Positions 23,611 through 35,285 of a stretch of 64,000 nt of DNA are shown here, piece by piece. The stretch comes from Loripinus fragilis (lineage: Eukaryota; Mollusca; Bivalvia; Lucinida; Lucinidae): contig OZ026515.1 in the NCBI GenBank assembly GCA_964019695.1, forward strand, positions 77,057,144 to 77,121,143, in the 5' to 3' direction. The notes under the pieces were generated by a model. It saw nothing but the letters and a program-made list of their open reading frames with translations, was not told where the DNA came from and searched no databases. The first letter of the stretch is position 1. The number at the start of each line of letters is the position of its first letter. Both the position numbers and the translations under genes were made by a program.

Positions 23611-23773
23611 GGACAATAGAGAACAACTGGTGGTGTAGACTTCTTGGCACAAATATGAAGTCTGTCGTCCATCTCTTTACAGTTAATGTCGCCACTATCT
23701 TTACAAGGGTCATCCGTGGTGCCTCGAGTCACGCCTGGTGGTAATGTTGTGGTCGGTAGTGTAGACCCATCCG
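23589..23773 (-). CDS. ShKT-domain exon 2, terminal coding exon with stop
   Basis: The exon starts in phase 1 after TTAATTAG and runs 185 bp to a TAG at 23589-23591. The split codon with the previous exon is TCG (Ser). It encodes a Thr/Pro-rich linker (DGSTLPTTTLPPGV) and then six cysteines: CKDSGDINC, a central HICAKK, and CPKYCGVC directly before the stop. It is a diverged duplicate of the ShKT exon at 29717-29899: same phases, same linker-then-domain order and similar length. A minus-strand AATAAA lies at 23418-23423, about 170 bp past the stop, and is a possible polyadenylation signal. Sequences like the last codons recur in the tandem repeat just downstream. Confidence 0.84.
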
Positions 23774-24139
23774 CTAATTAAACAAACAGAAAAGCTTATA
23801 AACTCAAGGTTTACAGTACAAATTGCCAATTTGACAATTATTCAATAAATTTAAAGTTAATAGAGGGGCATCCAATAAAGGATGATACTTTTGCTATAGC
23901 GCTGTGAATTTACATGCTATTTACAAAGCTGGTACGTCTTTATATATGACAAAAACTTAAGGACATATTACGTATATTACTTCTTATAAATAGGCTTGTT
24001 ACCACGCAACAGCAAAGTTTATAATGTTTACATTATGTAATAGGGGAACTGTTTTTATAGTGTTATTATCATTTTGTTCATCGATATCTTATCTTTTAAT
24101 TGAAAGCAGCTTACTAGCACTATGATGAAACAACGAAAA

Positions 24140-24305
24140 CTGCTCATGACTCACAGATAGCCAGAGCTAAAGAAAATTTCAACTTGAAACACGGTGTACC
24201 CAGCCAAAGACAACCATCAGGTACCATTCAGCAGATTAAAGCTTTACGTCGGGGCCATCATTGAGTCTGAGGCCTGACCCACCGTCGTGCAATTAAAGAT
24301 AAACT
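24140..24305 (-). mobile_element. Penelope-like element fragment (family A)
   Basis: GACTCACAGATAGCCAGAGC, CACGGTGTACCCAGCC, AAAGCTTTACGTCGGGGCCA and TGACCCACCGTCGTGCAATT match 1976-2132 and 10320-10350. Confidence 0.6.
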
Positions 24306-25064
24306 GTGATTGGATTTATAACCAAGCATGCATATTAACGCATAATATCCGTGATGTATTTCACTTTTTATAACGTTTAATCATCTTTTTAAATTAATCA
24401 ATAACATTTAGCAACAATTCTTCAAGAGTTATAAACTGAATTACCATACAATATGGTCCAGACATGGCTTGTTGCAGAAGAGTTTTCAAACTAATATTGC
24501 ATATAACAATCAACTCTGAGTGTCTGTAATAAAATTTAGAAACAGCTTTACGAAGGTTATGGTATCAGTAACCTTGTTTTGATAATAAGTCAAAAATTGG
24601 TCTCTATTATTTAGATCCACACACCAAAAGAACATATTCTCGCAAAACGAATAAGTTGCAAAATGTAAACTCCATAAGAAGGTTTTGTCCATAATTATTA
24701 TGCCCTTTTCTAGTCGCCAAGTTTTGAGTGGTACATGGTACATTTACAGTTTTTTACTGATTTGTATTGATGTTGACTACGTTAGTTACTAAGTTGCTGT
24801 TACTTAGATACAATTTAAACTATGACAAACATGTACTTAATAAGGTATTGATTGTGTAATGTTTTAAATTTTGATGAAGTAATTCATGGTCTACATGTCA
24901 ACTAGAATCTACTAAAACACAACAAACAATATGCTAGTTTATATATCTTGCCATCTCCAACCGTCTTGCATAGCGACAATCTAACGGCCATCCAGGGCTT
25001 ATTGGTCGTTTTTTAACACTCCCATTGTCAAGATAGCACTGCCATATTCTCTGAACAATGATTG
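24306..25064. other. No gene recognised (intron of the LU/ShKT gene or its 3' flank)
   Basis: Lies past the stop of the terminal exon only on the right-hand side, i.e. inside the last intron. A minus-strand 77-codon frame (24510-24743) has no features. Confidence 0.45.
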
Positions 25065-25465
25065 CATGAAACCAAATGGTACAGCTGAATATTGTTGGGT
25101 AGCTCTCGCCTGCAACCAAACGGTACAGCTATATATTGTTGGGTAGCTCCTGCCTAAGCCAAATGGTACGGCTGTATATCTTTGGGTAGCTCTAGCCTGA
25201 AACCAAATGGTACGGCTGTATACCGTTGGGTAGCTTCCGCCTGCAACCAAATGGTACGGCAGTATATCGTTTGGTAGCTCCCGCCTGCAACCAAATGAAA
25301 CGGCTGTATATCGTTGGCTAGCTACCGCATGGAATCAAATGGTTTGGCTATATATCGTTGGGTATCTCTAACCTGAAACCAAATGGTATGGCTGTATACC
25401 GTAGGGTAGCTCCTGCCTGAAACCAAATGGTATGGCTGTATATCGTGGGTTAGCTCTAGCCTGAA
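25065..25465. repeat. Minisatellite, about 44-bp unit, 9 copies
   Basis: ACCAAATGGTACGGCTGTAT followed by ATCGTTGGGTAGCTCCCGCC and TGCA recurs every 40-46 bp. It leaves minus-strand open frames (24999-25250) with repeated SYPT..YS.T.WFQARAT pieces, which arise from the repeat and are not taken as coding. Confidence 0.9.
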
Positions 25466-26040
25466 AGTTATTTGCACGTCCCCAACTGACAATTGTATTT
25501 ATTCAGCATTTTTAATTGCTGCCACATTTAAATACAGCACAAATGAATGTGGTTAAAAGATCTGGAAATGCAACTGTCCTAAATCCACACAATGATTATT
25601 TGTCAATCTCCAGTAGACAATATGAACGCAGTTGACTCATGCTACGTGCGTATTTGCAATAATAGACACAATGGTAAGTTATTGATGTTTTAAAATGCAT
25701 GATAATAGGAATATACTTTTTTTCATTGAAACAGGTAAATAACGGTAAATGTATTACTGCAGTTAGAGGTAGTTTAGGATATATACCTGTATAAATCACC
25801 ATTACTTGGGTTAGCCCATATTTTTCTTATTTACAGCGATTCTCATCTAGCTTTGAATCAATAGCACCCCATGAATTGATTTGATTATAAACTTTTAACT
25901 TAAAATTATTTGGCAAAAAAGGTTGTTAATCCTTAATATATATATATATCAAGTGGTGAGCAAAATATGTTAAGTGTTGACTGACCATTATGGATACACA
26001 ACACATTTTAACAAAACAAACAAACAACAATATCATCAAA
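25466..26040. other. No gene recognised
   Basis: AT-rich intronic sequence with a short (AT)n at 25937-25949. Confidence 0.45.
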
Positions 26041-26043
26041 TAT

Positions 26044-26070
26044 TACGAGGGTTGTTTAGAAAGTTCTAAC
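26044..26070. repeat. Solo mariner-like terminus
   Basis: TACGAGGGTTGTTTAGAAAG resembles the outer end of many mariner inverted repeats (TACGAGGG(T/C)(T/C)G...). No second end was found. Confidence 0.4.
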
Positions 26071-26240
26071 CTTTAACCTGGTGGCTTTGTCTGGAGATAT
26101 TTTTGAGAGAAACACTATGCTACATTAAAAGAACTACATTCTACCTTTAAAATGATTCTAATATCGCCTCGTTGTACCGTTTTGTTTAATAGTTAGAGTA
26201 TATTATACATCGTCCTTCACATATCACTGGCCTGTTTAAA

Positions 26241-27303
26241 TACTATATACAAAAACAAATTTCTAATCGGTCACTTTTCAACTCATTATTTCTGAACGAA
26301 CGCAAATAAAATTGAAATGAATTTTTGCCTATATATGTGCATTTGAATGGGCAAACGTTTAGCGGTGTTTTTGAACAGTTTTCTTTCACTTCAACGTTTT
26401 TTGGTGTTAAAATGCAAAAATAGAATTTTTTGAGAAAAAAAATGGTTTTGTGAGAAGTTTTTTTTTTATAAAATTGACGTTAAGGTTGTTACAAACTGGT
26501 CTGTCCGCCTTGCAAAACACCAAACATTTGAAATTTTGCTTAAAGTAGATTTTTATGCATTTCTAAAATGTTGCATTTTTCTAAATTTTTCGAGATTTTT
26601 GAAATTCACCAGAAGCTCCTGGTAAAATTTATAAATGCACTTAATTTTATTTGAACGCTGTAGGTCAAACACAGTAGAACTTGATTAGTCCATTTTGGGC
26701 GATTAAAATTTTACAACTACTGTACACTGCTGGTTTCAATGTGATAATTTAAAAAATCGATTTGGTAGCATTATGATTTTTTTTCAATTCTCAAAGAAGG
26801 ACAATGACGTTTGGTGATAATGAATAATCGCTGAAAATTTCAATTTCGAGTCGCTTATAATAAAGCGTACAGAGCAGTGCAAACTCTCTATGTAAATTGC
26901 AAGCTTAAAGCTGAATTTAAATGATTAACCTGCTAAAGGTGTTTGTCTTATTTTGTTGAGAAGCAAAAACGACGAGTCCGATGGAAACAAAACTTTTGAG
27001 GTTTATTCTTCTTATATCACGGTAGCCAGTAACATCTTCAAACAAACAAGAACGTTAATTGATAAGTGCTCTGTGTTATGGTTTAAATCTTAGAAAAAAG
27101 TGTGTCTTTTTGAAATGAGGGTACCTTTTCTCTAACTTCGTCCGTGCAAGAAGTACACGTCATTTCTAAATGAAATAACTTGCAGAGTCTCGGCAAAGTA
27201 TTGCTTCATTTAAAAAAGCATGACTTTTGAATACCCTACGTTTCACTTTCTGAACTTGCGTAAAAATATAAGGTGACCGATTAGAACTTGGTTTTAGTAT
27301 AGA
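26241..27303. mobile_element. TIR element, 1.06 kb
   Basis: ACTATATACAAAAACAAATT, then TCTAATCGGTCACTTTT on the left, is inverted on the right as AGGTGACCGATTAGAACTTG, GTTTTAGTATAG. About 33 bp of imperfect TIR. No transposase frame inside. Confidence 0.7.
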
Positions 27304-27359
27304 TTTATAACCAATTCTTATCTGTTGTTTTCAAGCTGTGCATCTTTATAATCACACAA

Positions 27360-28028
27360 TTAAGGGGATATATATCTTTCAAAAGCTCTTACTTGCATGA
27401 AAATTTTCCTGTATATACAATAACTGCTTTTTTTGTCAAGAAGACGGATACCTTTAGCCACATTAATGTATGAACTACTTATACATCTCACATAGATCAC
27501 TTTACGCCCCAACATACAGCTTTTGAGCAATCTGCAGCATGCTATCAGTCTTTTTAGAGTTACTTCCTGGTTTGATACCGTTAACAATGCAGTGACATCA
27601 TGGATGAACTTTACACAAAACCATTTGCATGAACATGACCTACAATTATTCGACTACAATATTTAGAAGTATTTTGACCCAAATATTATGTATTTCTGGT
27701 ATTATTTAGAATTTTTCAATTTGAACTTGAAAAATTCATAAGCAAAATTTGGAAATTTACATTTTTCTACCAGAGAGCTGTACATTTTGGGCAAAAATAC
27801 TTCTAAATATTGTAGTCGAATAATTGTAGGTCATCTAAACCCTGATAAGCATGCTGCAGATTGCTCCAAAGCTGTATGTTAGGGCGTAAAGTGATCTATG
27901 TGAGATGTATAAGTTGTTCATACAACACTGTGGCCAAAAGTATCCGTCTCCTTGACAAAAAAGCAATTCTTGTTTTGACAGGAAAATTTTCATGCAAGTA
28001 AGAGCTTTTGAAAGATATATCCCCTTAA
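27360..28028. mobile_element. Near-palindromic foldback element, 669 bp, TTAA-bounded
   Basis: The first 185 bp (TTAAGGGGATATATATCTTTC..) are repeated inverted at the end (..GATATATCCCCTTAA), with inner arms GACCTACAATTATTCGACTA (27639) and its complement (27810 region). Only a short centre is unpaired. TTAA is at both borders: either a target duplication, as in piggyBac or Kolobok, or part of the arms. The GG start after TTAA suits Kolobok better than piggyBac. Confidence 0.88.
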
Positions 28029-28194
28029 CTGCATTGTGACTTTATTTTGGATAGTAATATAATATCCATCCAGATGTTATAATGGCGACAAGCTGTGCAG
28101 ATTCTCTATTTGGAGCACAATGCACATTTCTATGACAGCTTGTGAAATGGACAACTACGTCAACTTCAATACATTGCAGAAAAAAAACAAGTGA

Positions 28195-28420
28195 GTATAA
28201 TCAGAAAATACCACGTTCACACACCGCAGACCAACACATTGCACCATGAGGAAGAGTCACAGAACACTGACTTTCACAAGACATCAGGAAGGCATTTAAA
28301 GTAAAGCAACCAGATCTCTCTTCCCCATCAAGATAATTGCAAAGCAAGAAGGACACAAAGCACTGAATACAGAAACATGGAACTAACACAACACCCACAC
28401 AAATAATGGGAGCAAGTAAG
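28195..28420 (-). repeat. Dispersed repeat family B, copy
   Basis: ATCAGAAAATACCACGTTCAC, AAAGCAACCAGATCTCTCTT, AAGAAGGACACAAAGCACTG and AAATAATGGGAGCAAGTAAG. The 104-codon minus frame crossing it (28201-28515) is shared with other copies only as repeat. Confidence 0.65.
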
Positions 28421-28424
28421 TAAG

Positions 28425-29040
28425 GGTGCAAAGATCCGGAATTGATACAATTAAGTGCCACATCTGACCAAAGATACCAATGGGAAAGTGACATACTCAC
28501 AGTTAGACACCACAAACGAGAGCCAAGAGGCTAGCCCTTTCCCAGCAGATGACCACAAGGCACAAATAAAAAGATGCGCACAAAGGCATAGCAAACACAA
28601 GACAAAAAACATAAAAGATCCACATATGAAGCAATGCCTTGGAACGGTCAGTAAAATATTTTACTGGAGGGCTTAAAACCAGTTTAACGGTGCACCAATC
28701 TCACCCTTAGTTCTGATGTAGATCAAGACACAAACACAAATAACAAAAAACATCTACAAAAGAAGTATGGCCTTGGTACGGTCAGAAAAAATATTTTACC
28801 AGAGGGCTTAAACCAGTTTTAATGTTGCACCAATCTTAACCTTAGTACAGCTGTGGATCATGCCACAAACACATAACATAACACAAATGATCCACAAAAG
28901 AAGAACCGCCTTGGAACGGTCAGTAAAATTATTTTACTGGAGGGTTTAAGCTGGTTTAACGGTGCACCAACCTCACCCTTACTTCCGATGTGGATCAAGA
29001 CACAAAGATGTTTGGTTTGCATGAAAGACCCCTAACCCGG
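28425..29040 (-). mobile_element. Penelope-like element 3' fragment (family A) with internal triplication
   Basis: Shares AAGTGCCACATCTGACCAAA, CAGCCCTTTCCCAGC-like and GAAAGACCCCTAA with 20015-20715. The block with CCTTGGAACGGTCAGTAAAA and TTAACGGTGCACCAA is present three times in tandem (about 28620, 28745 and 28890), a local triplication of about 120-140 bp that is absent from the other copies. Confidence 0.68.
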
Positions 29041-29345
29041 AAATCACATTTTATGGCTCCACTGACTCGTGGCCTTTTAACTAAATTTCCGATCATATAT
29101 CTGAATTTTAAATACAGTTACCCCTACTTTGTTTTAATCAAATAAGTCAGCACATTGAGATATTGGCACTGATCACATGGATAGTCAGCAAAACAAACTT
29201 CAGATGATCCTCTACAAATGCAGTTTCACCAGCACCTTTGCTGTTCACACACACTAGTATTTGAAGTAGATGAAGGCTCAAGCCAAAAGTTTGCATGCCC
29301 GAAACCAGAAAATTTTGTAATAGGGATCTAACTCTGACCAACATT
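29041..29345. other. No gene recognised
   Basis: Intronic sequence between the two ShKT exons. The 65-codon minus frame has no domain. Confidence 0.4.
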
Positions 29346-29359
29346 TTTTTTCTTTAACG

Positions 29360-29585
29360 AGGAGAGAGAGGATCCAAATACCACTAAAGATGATTGCCCA
29401 CCAGCGAAACGTTAAATGGCATTTCGCTGGCGGGCCCATGGTTGCTCATTATTGAATGCTGGCTTGGTAACTTTGTGATCTTCCATTGGATCAAGACTGA
29501 TAAGGAACCCTTTAGCTTTGTTATTATTTACGGGAGGGGGGTGTCAGACCCCCCTGCCCCACACCCTCTGGATCTGCGCATGGTT
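29360..29585. mobile_element. Family F element with a nested GCGAAA hairpin, copy 2
   Basis: CCACCAGCGAAACGTTAAAT pairs with GGCATTTCGCTGGCGGG (29399-29437), flanked by CAAATACCACTA. The right end is CCTGCCCCACACCCTCTGGA and GATCTGCGCATGG. The copy at 57143-57448 holds the same hairpin inside the same outer repeat. Confidence 0.65.
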
Positions 29586-29716
29586 TGACTTTCTAGTTTC
29601 ACTAGATAGGTCAACATGGATAATGTTCATATGCGAACATTAAATCACGTTTAAATGATGGCCCCAACGTTTTACAGTGCCCTATATCACGAATCCGATT
29701 TATGAAAAGTACTTAC

Positions 29717-29899
29717 AAGAGCAGTACCCACAGAACTTCTGGCAGAACTTGGTCGCTGCAAGCGTTCGCTTGCCACAGATGTTTGAAGAATCGTTAGCCA
29801 ACTTGCAATTAACGTCTGGTGAATCAAAGCAAGTTGAATTCATTGGTGTTGTAGCCGAGCTCACTGTGACTGGTGTTGTAGAATCTGTAAAGTTTCCAT
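29717..29899 (-). CDS. ShKT-domain exon 1 with Thr/Ser-rich linker
   Basis: This 183-bp exon is phase 1 at both ends, with acceptor TTTTATTTTACAG and donor GTAAGT. The first half is a Thr/Ser/Val-rich linker with N-x-S/T sites, likely O- and N-glycosylated. The second half has six cysteines in ShKT spacing: C-FDSPDVN-C, then a third Cys after a run containing the NICGKR core, ending FCQKFCGYC. The domain is named after a sea-anemone peptide but is common in non-toxin extracellular animal proteins, so no toxin role is implied. If the donor is not used, translation stops at the TAA at 29700-29702 after a few more residues, which would give a one-ShKT isoform. Confidence 0.82.
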
Positions 29900-30785
29900 C
29901 TGTAAAATAAAATTGCATACACCATAAACACTTCATCTCTTATGTTTGGTTTTTGCATAGAACAAGTCTATAAGGATAGCATCTAACCAACTCATGAAAT
30001 TGATGTTATTTTAACCCAATACCACGTAATTATCTGCCATTAATAGACAGTATGTATACCACATTTGCTGTTTTCAAATGCTACAGTTTCTGTCTTTTTC
30101 CAAAAGATCACGGTTTAAATTTCTTTCTATTGCTGCTGTTGTTTTGGTGTATGATTTTGTTATATTTTTTGTGTGTTGTATTTTTCTGTGTGTGTTTTAT
30201 ATAAGATAATATATCGTTAGTTATACCTCTCCCATAGAGAGAAGAATACCGCGAGTGTTACGGGGCGTAATAAATGAGCCCTGCTCTTTATAAGCGTGTT
30301 ACCAAAATCAAAATAGCCCGGGGCTTTTATGATGCAAGCGCATGTATTTTATTTGCAAATTATAATCCTTTTAATTCTCTTTGATATCATATGCTGCATG
30401 ATAACTTCCTGAGAAAGTAGACTGTTTACCATTTTTGCGCTAAGGGTAGCTGTTAGGTCATGTTGTTTGTTAACAAGTAATTCCACACTTAATTCTTGTT
30501 GATTTGATATGCACTTGGACAAGTTTCTGATTATTTTCTACCCTTTCCCCCTCCGAGGAATCAGAGGTTTGTGTAAGGGCTTACTCTTTTTCCTCATTTT
30601 TATCTCCTGGACGTTCCCTTCAACTTGATGCACATTACTACTTTCTAAAATAAGTCCCTTTTTGAACCCTGTCTCATATCAGGGAAGACGAAAGGGTTTT
30701 CATATTGTTTGAATACTGACCTACCGCTCATTTTCTTCAATTTGGATGATTAATGAAATATATTCATTACAAGTAATTAAAATAA
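29900..30785. other. No gene recognised (large intron)
   Basis: AT-rich, T-rich tracts. Nothing coding seen. Confidence 0.45.
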
Positions 30786-30965
30786 TTTGATCTCAGTATT
30801 ATTGTGTTTCATTAATATGTTCACCAGCTTCAATATATTATCATTCATTCTCACGATATCCCTCCCAATCATGAAGAAGAGAGACAGAATTGCAGCCACA
30901 TTGGGTAAGCGAGGTCACTAAATCTCACACTTATAAAAATAATTGATAAATATATCAGAAAAATC
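30786..30965. repeat. Duplicated segment D, copy 1
   Basis: TCAGTATTATTGTGTTTCATTAATATG, then ACCAGCTTCAATAT and AATTGCAGCCACATTGGGTAAG, resembles 39568-39745 (TCAGTATTATTATGTTCCATT, GACAGCCCAATTGGCAAGTG) in order and spacing. Confidence 0.6.
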
Positions 30966-31673
30966 AAATGGTCTGGAAATTTTTTATGCAATGGTACCTC
31001 ATACTTAAATTGTATTTATGGCACTTAGCAGTAGAAGTTCAACTATGAAATGGATATAGTTTCTCTCATTACCAAATATTCTCATATTAATTTAATTTGG
31101 TTTATTTCGTTTTTTACTTGCATTGTATTTTTCTTTTATTTTGTTCCCCTAGATAGAAATAGAAACCCAATGTATTGCCCAGTTCATTCCATCTGTCCAT
31201 TCATCTGTCTATCCATTAAGGGAATCTTATCTGCGCCATTTCCTATATATGAATTTTACATACTTGTAAAATATTTTATGGGCGCTGTACTAGATTATTG
31301 TTACGGTCTAAGAGAAACACCTGTATGTGCGAAGGCAAGATTTTCGAACGTGAGTTATGTCCCTTTTATTTTTCCCAAAGGGACATTATGAAAAAATTTA
31401 ATATATACATTCCCTTGCACTCCACAAGGGGGCGCTATCCTTTTTTGGCAAGCTTCCAAGTCGAAAACAAAATTTCTAAAAACAGCAAAAAATTCATTAG
31501 AAAAATAAACTTTTCTTCGAGAATTTGCGGTCAATTGGACATTTCGGTAGTAATGTAGGTTAGAATTATACCCAGTGCTATTGCTGCACTTAAGTGGGGA
31601 TATCCCACGTATGATAGCAAAGTGCGTTTTCTTTTCGGCCTAGGGTACGTTCGTACTAAAAGGCTAGAGGACC
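30966..31673. other. No gene recognised; overlapping open frames not supported
   Basis: Plus-strand frames of 113 codons (31050-31391) and 86 codons (31298-31558) overlap and are T-rich and hydrophobic by composition. The stretch CATTCCATCTGTCCATTCAT near 31186 looks like a simple-repeat-derived dispersed repeat; a similar block is near 45745. Confidence 0.4.
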
Positions 31674-31998
31674 ATGACGTCTGTTCTCTTACTTGGAAGT
31701 TCACATATAAACAAATTTGAGGCTTTTATTGCTAAAAAGTCTAGTGAGAACCCCTTCTGTTTGGAGTGCCCAAGAACAGTTGTTAACCTCCATGGCATAT
31801 CTTGGGGTAGAATTACTAAATTGCATCATGTTCGTGAAATGGAAGATCATGTTTGCCTGAATATACATGCAGATTGGGGGGTATGACCTTGACTCTGTTG
31901 ATATCAGTTATGAATATACAACATCTATTGTGAAAAGTTATTTCTGTGTGTCGGCGGTTTCTGACAAAATGCAGTGTCCAAGATGTTGTGATAGGGCA
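31674..31998 (+). pseudogene. SGNH-hydrolase 5' half (retroelement-type), disrupted
   Basis: An ATG frame begins MTSVLLLGSSHINKFEAF, where GSSH fits SGNH block I (nucleophile Ser). NLHGISWGRI follows as in block II. A frameshift near 31870 moves the reading to IGGYDLDSVDISYE, a block III-like GG(N)D in which Asn is Tyr, then CPRCCDRA, where the homology stops exactly at the inverted terminus of the inserted element (31999). The second half is at 37254-37490. SGNH hydrolases of this kind are known in Ngaro/DIRS tyrosine-recombinase retrotransposons. The frameshift, the Tyr substitution and the insertion show it is dead. Confidence 0.65.
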
Positions 31999-33559
31999 AT
32001 TTCACTTCGTAAACAAACCTACCTAACATACACTATGGATTTACATCCAGTCGGAGAAGTCCTGGCTTTTAGCTCGCTCTCACTTCCCGAGAAGACTTTT
32101 TACCTATGCACCGTGCGGTGTCTTCTTCAGGCAAACCCCACAAAGATATGTCACTTTCACATTTCGGCGCATTGAAGTCGGACGCTGTTTAGAGCTCTCA
32201 AGAAGTTTGTCATCGGCTTATTTGAATAAGTCCTCTAGTGATATAGTTCGTCTATCGGCTGTTGCTCAATCCGAGCTGCTATCTAGTTCTTCTGTGGCAA
32301 AACATGACTTGAAAGTCGGATAAGTTTTGTCAAGACGATTTCTAAACTTCACGTGGACAAACCACGCGAGGTGGGGTATACGCCAAAAAGCAAAACAAGA
32401 AGGCGTTTTGAGATATGATAGTTTGCAGGAGTCATTGAAAAAAGTCGCAGAGACATGAAATCCTGACTCGCGATAATGCAGACTTTGGTATATGAACACA
32501 CCACAAAAGGTGTTGTACATAGAATCTTTTTCTCAGGTACAGTTTCTGAGAACTTTGATATTTATGGCAGGGGGTAAGTATTTTTTTCGCTGAGCAGGTT
32601 TCTGTTCATGTTGATGCAAATAACAGTGAGACATCTGAACATTCGTAGAACTTGTCAGAAAGTTCAAAGAGAAAGGTAAATGCCTCATTCTCGATCTAGT
32701 TTTTCATAACTCTGACACGCAGTGCCTGCCAGAAATGCTGGCGAGGGCGTGGGCAGTATCAGAAGAAATAGATAAACATTTTATTAATCTGGTATACAAA
32801 CTAGCCCTCAGTAGACGTAGCCTTTTGTTTACTTTGATAAAACTGTATATGTAGAGAACGAATGTGGCTTACTGTAATAGGCTGGTAACCGGGACTAGTA
32901 TACAAGATAGTAGATCTATCTATAAGATTAAAAATGTGGTCAGAATTATGACCACGTTTTCAAAAAAAAAAAAAAAAAAGATTTTTCTTTGAATGTTATA
33001 GCAAAGACATATCTGCAAGATTTCAATTTTGAGAGATATTTTAGCTGACGGTTGTCTAGTTAAACGTTTTTTGATTGGAGGGCATCTGTCTCGAAAGCTT
33101 AGTAAAAAAAGTATATGCTTTTACAGCCCAGTTTCCTATAAGTCAACAATCAATCAGTTTTGTTGTCACGAATGGTGTAAGAATAGAATATTATTCAAAT
33201 ACTATCCTCTATTTTAGGATATTTAGGATAAAGAAATAGTCATACGTTTACACGAACATGACATAGACTTGATGCTACTAACTTTATCTTCCGTTAGGTT
33301 GTTTTCTTCACATAGTGACCTATCTGACTTGAGCATATGGTAAAAGATACGTGACATATGGTCACCTTATGCGTCATATGTTTTTCCCAGTCTGGTCTTT
33401 TCAATGTAGTATTTATCTACATCGTCACTGGAACTCCTCTCTGACCTGACCATGTATAAGAAATAGAAAGAAATATGGTTTTGAAATTCTTATGCAGAGA
33501 ATATTTCTGTTATTACGCTAAAACTATAATAATATATAGATAGTTCATAACCCATTTTT

Positions 33560-33640
33560 GGTTTGCTGGTAGCGCAGTTGGTAGCAAGACTGACAGCAAA
33601 TCAAGGGATCAAGAGTTTATCCCAGTCTGTACCCATACAA
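33560..33640 (+). repeat. tRNA-like SINE head, degenerate
   Basis: TGCTGGTAGCGCAGTTGGTA has a box A-like TAGCGCAGTTGG. A weak box B (AGAGTTTATCCC) follows at normal distance. Confidence 0.45.
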
Positions 33641-34859
33641 AAATAACTTTTCTTGGAGATCTGTTATGTACAAATTTATACAGTAATTCTCCTTTTTTGC
33701 TCTTTTTTGCTGAATCTAGAAGGGTTATTGGCAGCATGAATAAGCATACGTATTTGACTGGTTATCCTCCTAGTCAAGCTCGTACAGGTAAAGGTGTGGT
33801 TAGGTGAACTGACGGGTTTGACATGATTATATCTAATAACTTGGACATCAAACAGCAAACAAAACAACAGTTTTGAGGAATATATACAGCATATTAGCAT
33901 GATCCTTTGTTGTTTTTTGGAAAGTGATGTGCTTTAGCAGACAGGTGTATTATCATAATATATAGGCTTGGTACACAGTTTTAGACTACCTGTTAAATCT
34001 ACTAGCCAGGTTGGACGAGGACTTTAAGAAATGTGCCTGTCCATGTCTAAAATGTACTAGTCCTGACCTGAAATGGACATGTATTTAATTTATAAACCAA
34101 TTGTACATTGCAGTACTTTAAACTTACAATACTAGGATACAATTTTTGACATGTCTTAACCTTTCTGCCATCAAGTAAAAGAAAGTTTTTTCATGTAAGT
34201 CTATTTCATTTTCAAGCTATGTCGGGACTCAACGAACATTAAAACTTTTTGTTTAAAATTTGGAAATACAAGTTTTTAGATTCTAGTATTCAAGCAATGA
34301 ATACGGTGACGATGACATAAAAGTACAAATGTATATAGTACACATATTTCTTATGGCTGTTAAAGACATCCATTATTTGCAAGTTGAGCGCTAAATGGTT
34401 CAACCAGCAACATTTGACAGTAAAATTTAGATTTAAATTACCTAAAAACGATTTGGTTAGTCAAAAAAAAAAAAAAAAAAAAAAATAAAAATAACTGGTC
34501 GATTTATTCTAGTTTTGCCAAATGTTTTATTCTATGATTTTCGAATCGAATCTGAATTAGTGTGGTTCAATTTCAGTGGTAATGGTACCAGTTTCCTAGC
34601 AGGAAAAACAAACCAAAAACGGACCAAAAGTAGCTCCATTTGGGATCATTAAGGTGCTACAGTGGGTGTAGAATAATTTAGAAAGCCAACAAATGAGTAT
34701 ACATTACTTCAGAATACAGATGATATTCAAGGTGTTGCAGTATATTAAACAGTCTTGTTGCAAGATAGTTATCACATCATCATTTTGTTCAAGGACAGTA
34801 CTGATTCTTAGGTTGTTTATTCATTGTTTATTGAGACACGGTAATACTAACATTCATTT

Positions 34860-34935
34860 TAAGGAGCTTAGTGGCTCGATTGTAGAGTGCCTGACTCTCG
34901 ACCGAGGGATTTTGGTTTGAGACTCACCAGTGTCA
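34860..34935 (+). repeat. tRNA-like SINE head, degenerate
   Basis: AAGGAGCTTAGTGGCTCGAT, GTGCCTGACTCTCGACCGAG and GGTTTGAGACTC resemble box A, anticodon arm and box B of a tRNA-derived SINE. Confidence 0.5.
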
Positions 34936-35079
34936 CTGCTTTGTGTCATTGAGCACGTATTAATCGTTGCTTAATATTTAAGTTCAGCCCAGGAAGACAT
35001 GTCATTTCATAACTGAAAAACTGTTGACTCAGATGTTCAGAATCATATCAAACAAAAGTAACCTCCATTGTGTGTGAGG

Positions 35080-35285
35080 GTTTTGGATTAGCCAGTGTTT
35101 TGTTATGCAGTATCCTCTAGTTTTGCAATCACTTCGCTGGAAAAGAAAGCACTTGTTGTTTGCTTTTATTGTCTTCTGGTGGTCATGACATTGGTCGTTT
35201 TCTCAACAATTTCCTCATGGTGTCTTGAATTGGTCTGTGGTTTCTGATTATGGCATTGTCTAGTCATACTCATAACATAATTTTC
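35080..35285 (+). repeat. Family B-like segment
   Basis: GGTGTCTTGAATTGGTCTGT followed by TTTCTGATTATGGCATTGTC and TAGTCATACTCA follow the plus-orientation family B order at 8660-8735, with many changes. Confidence 0.45.

Noticed and set aside
24934..25250. Minus-strand frames with repeated YPT..YS.T.WFQARAT
   Set aside because: They are translations of the 44-bp minisatellite; the frame shifts between copies.
31050..31391. 113-codon hydrophobic plus-strand frame, possible membrane protein
   Set aside because: Composition reflects T-rich DNA. It overlaps another frame, has no splice or promoter context, and includes repeat-like CATTCCATCTGTCC sequence shared with 45.7 kb.
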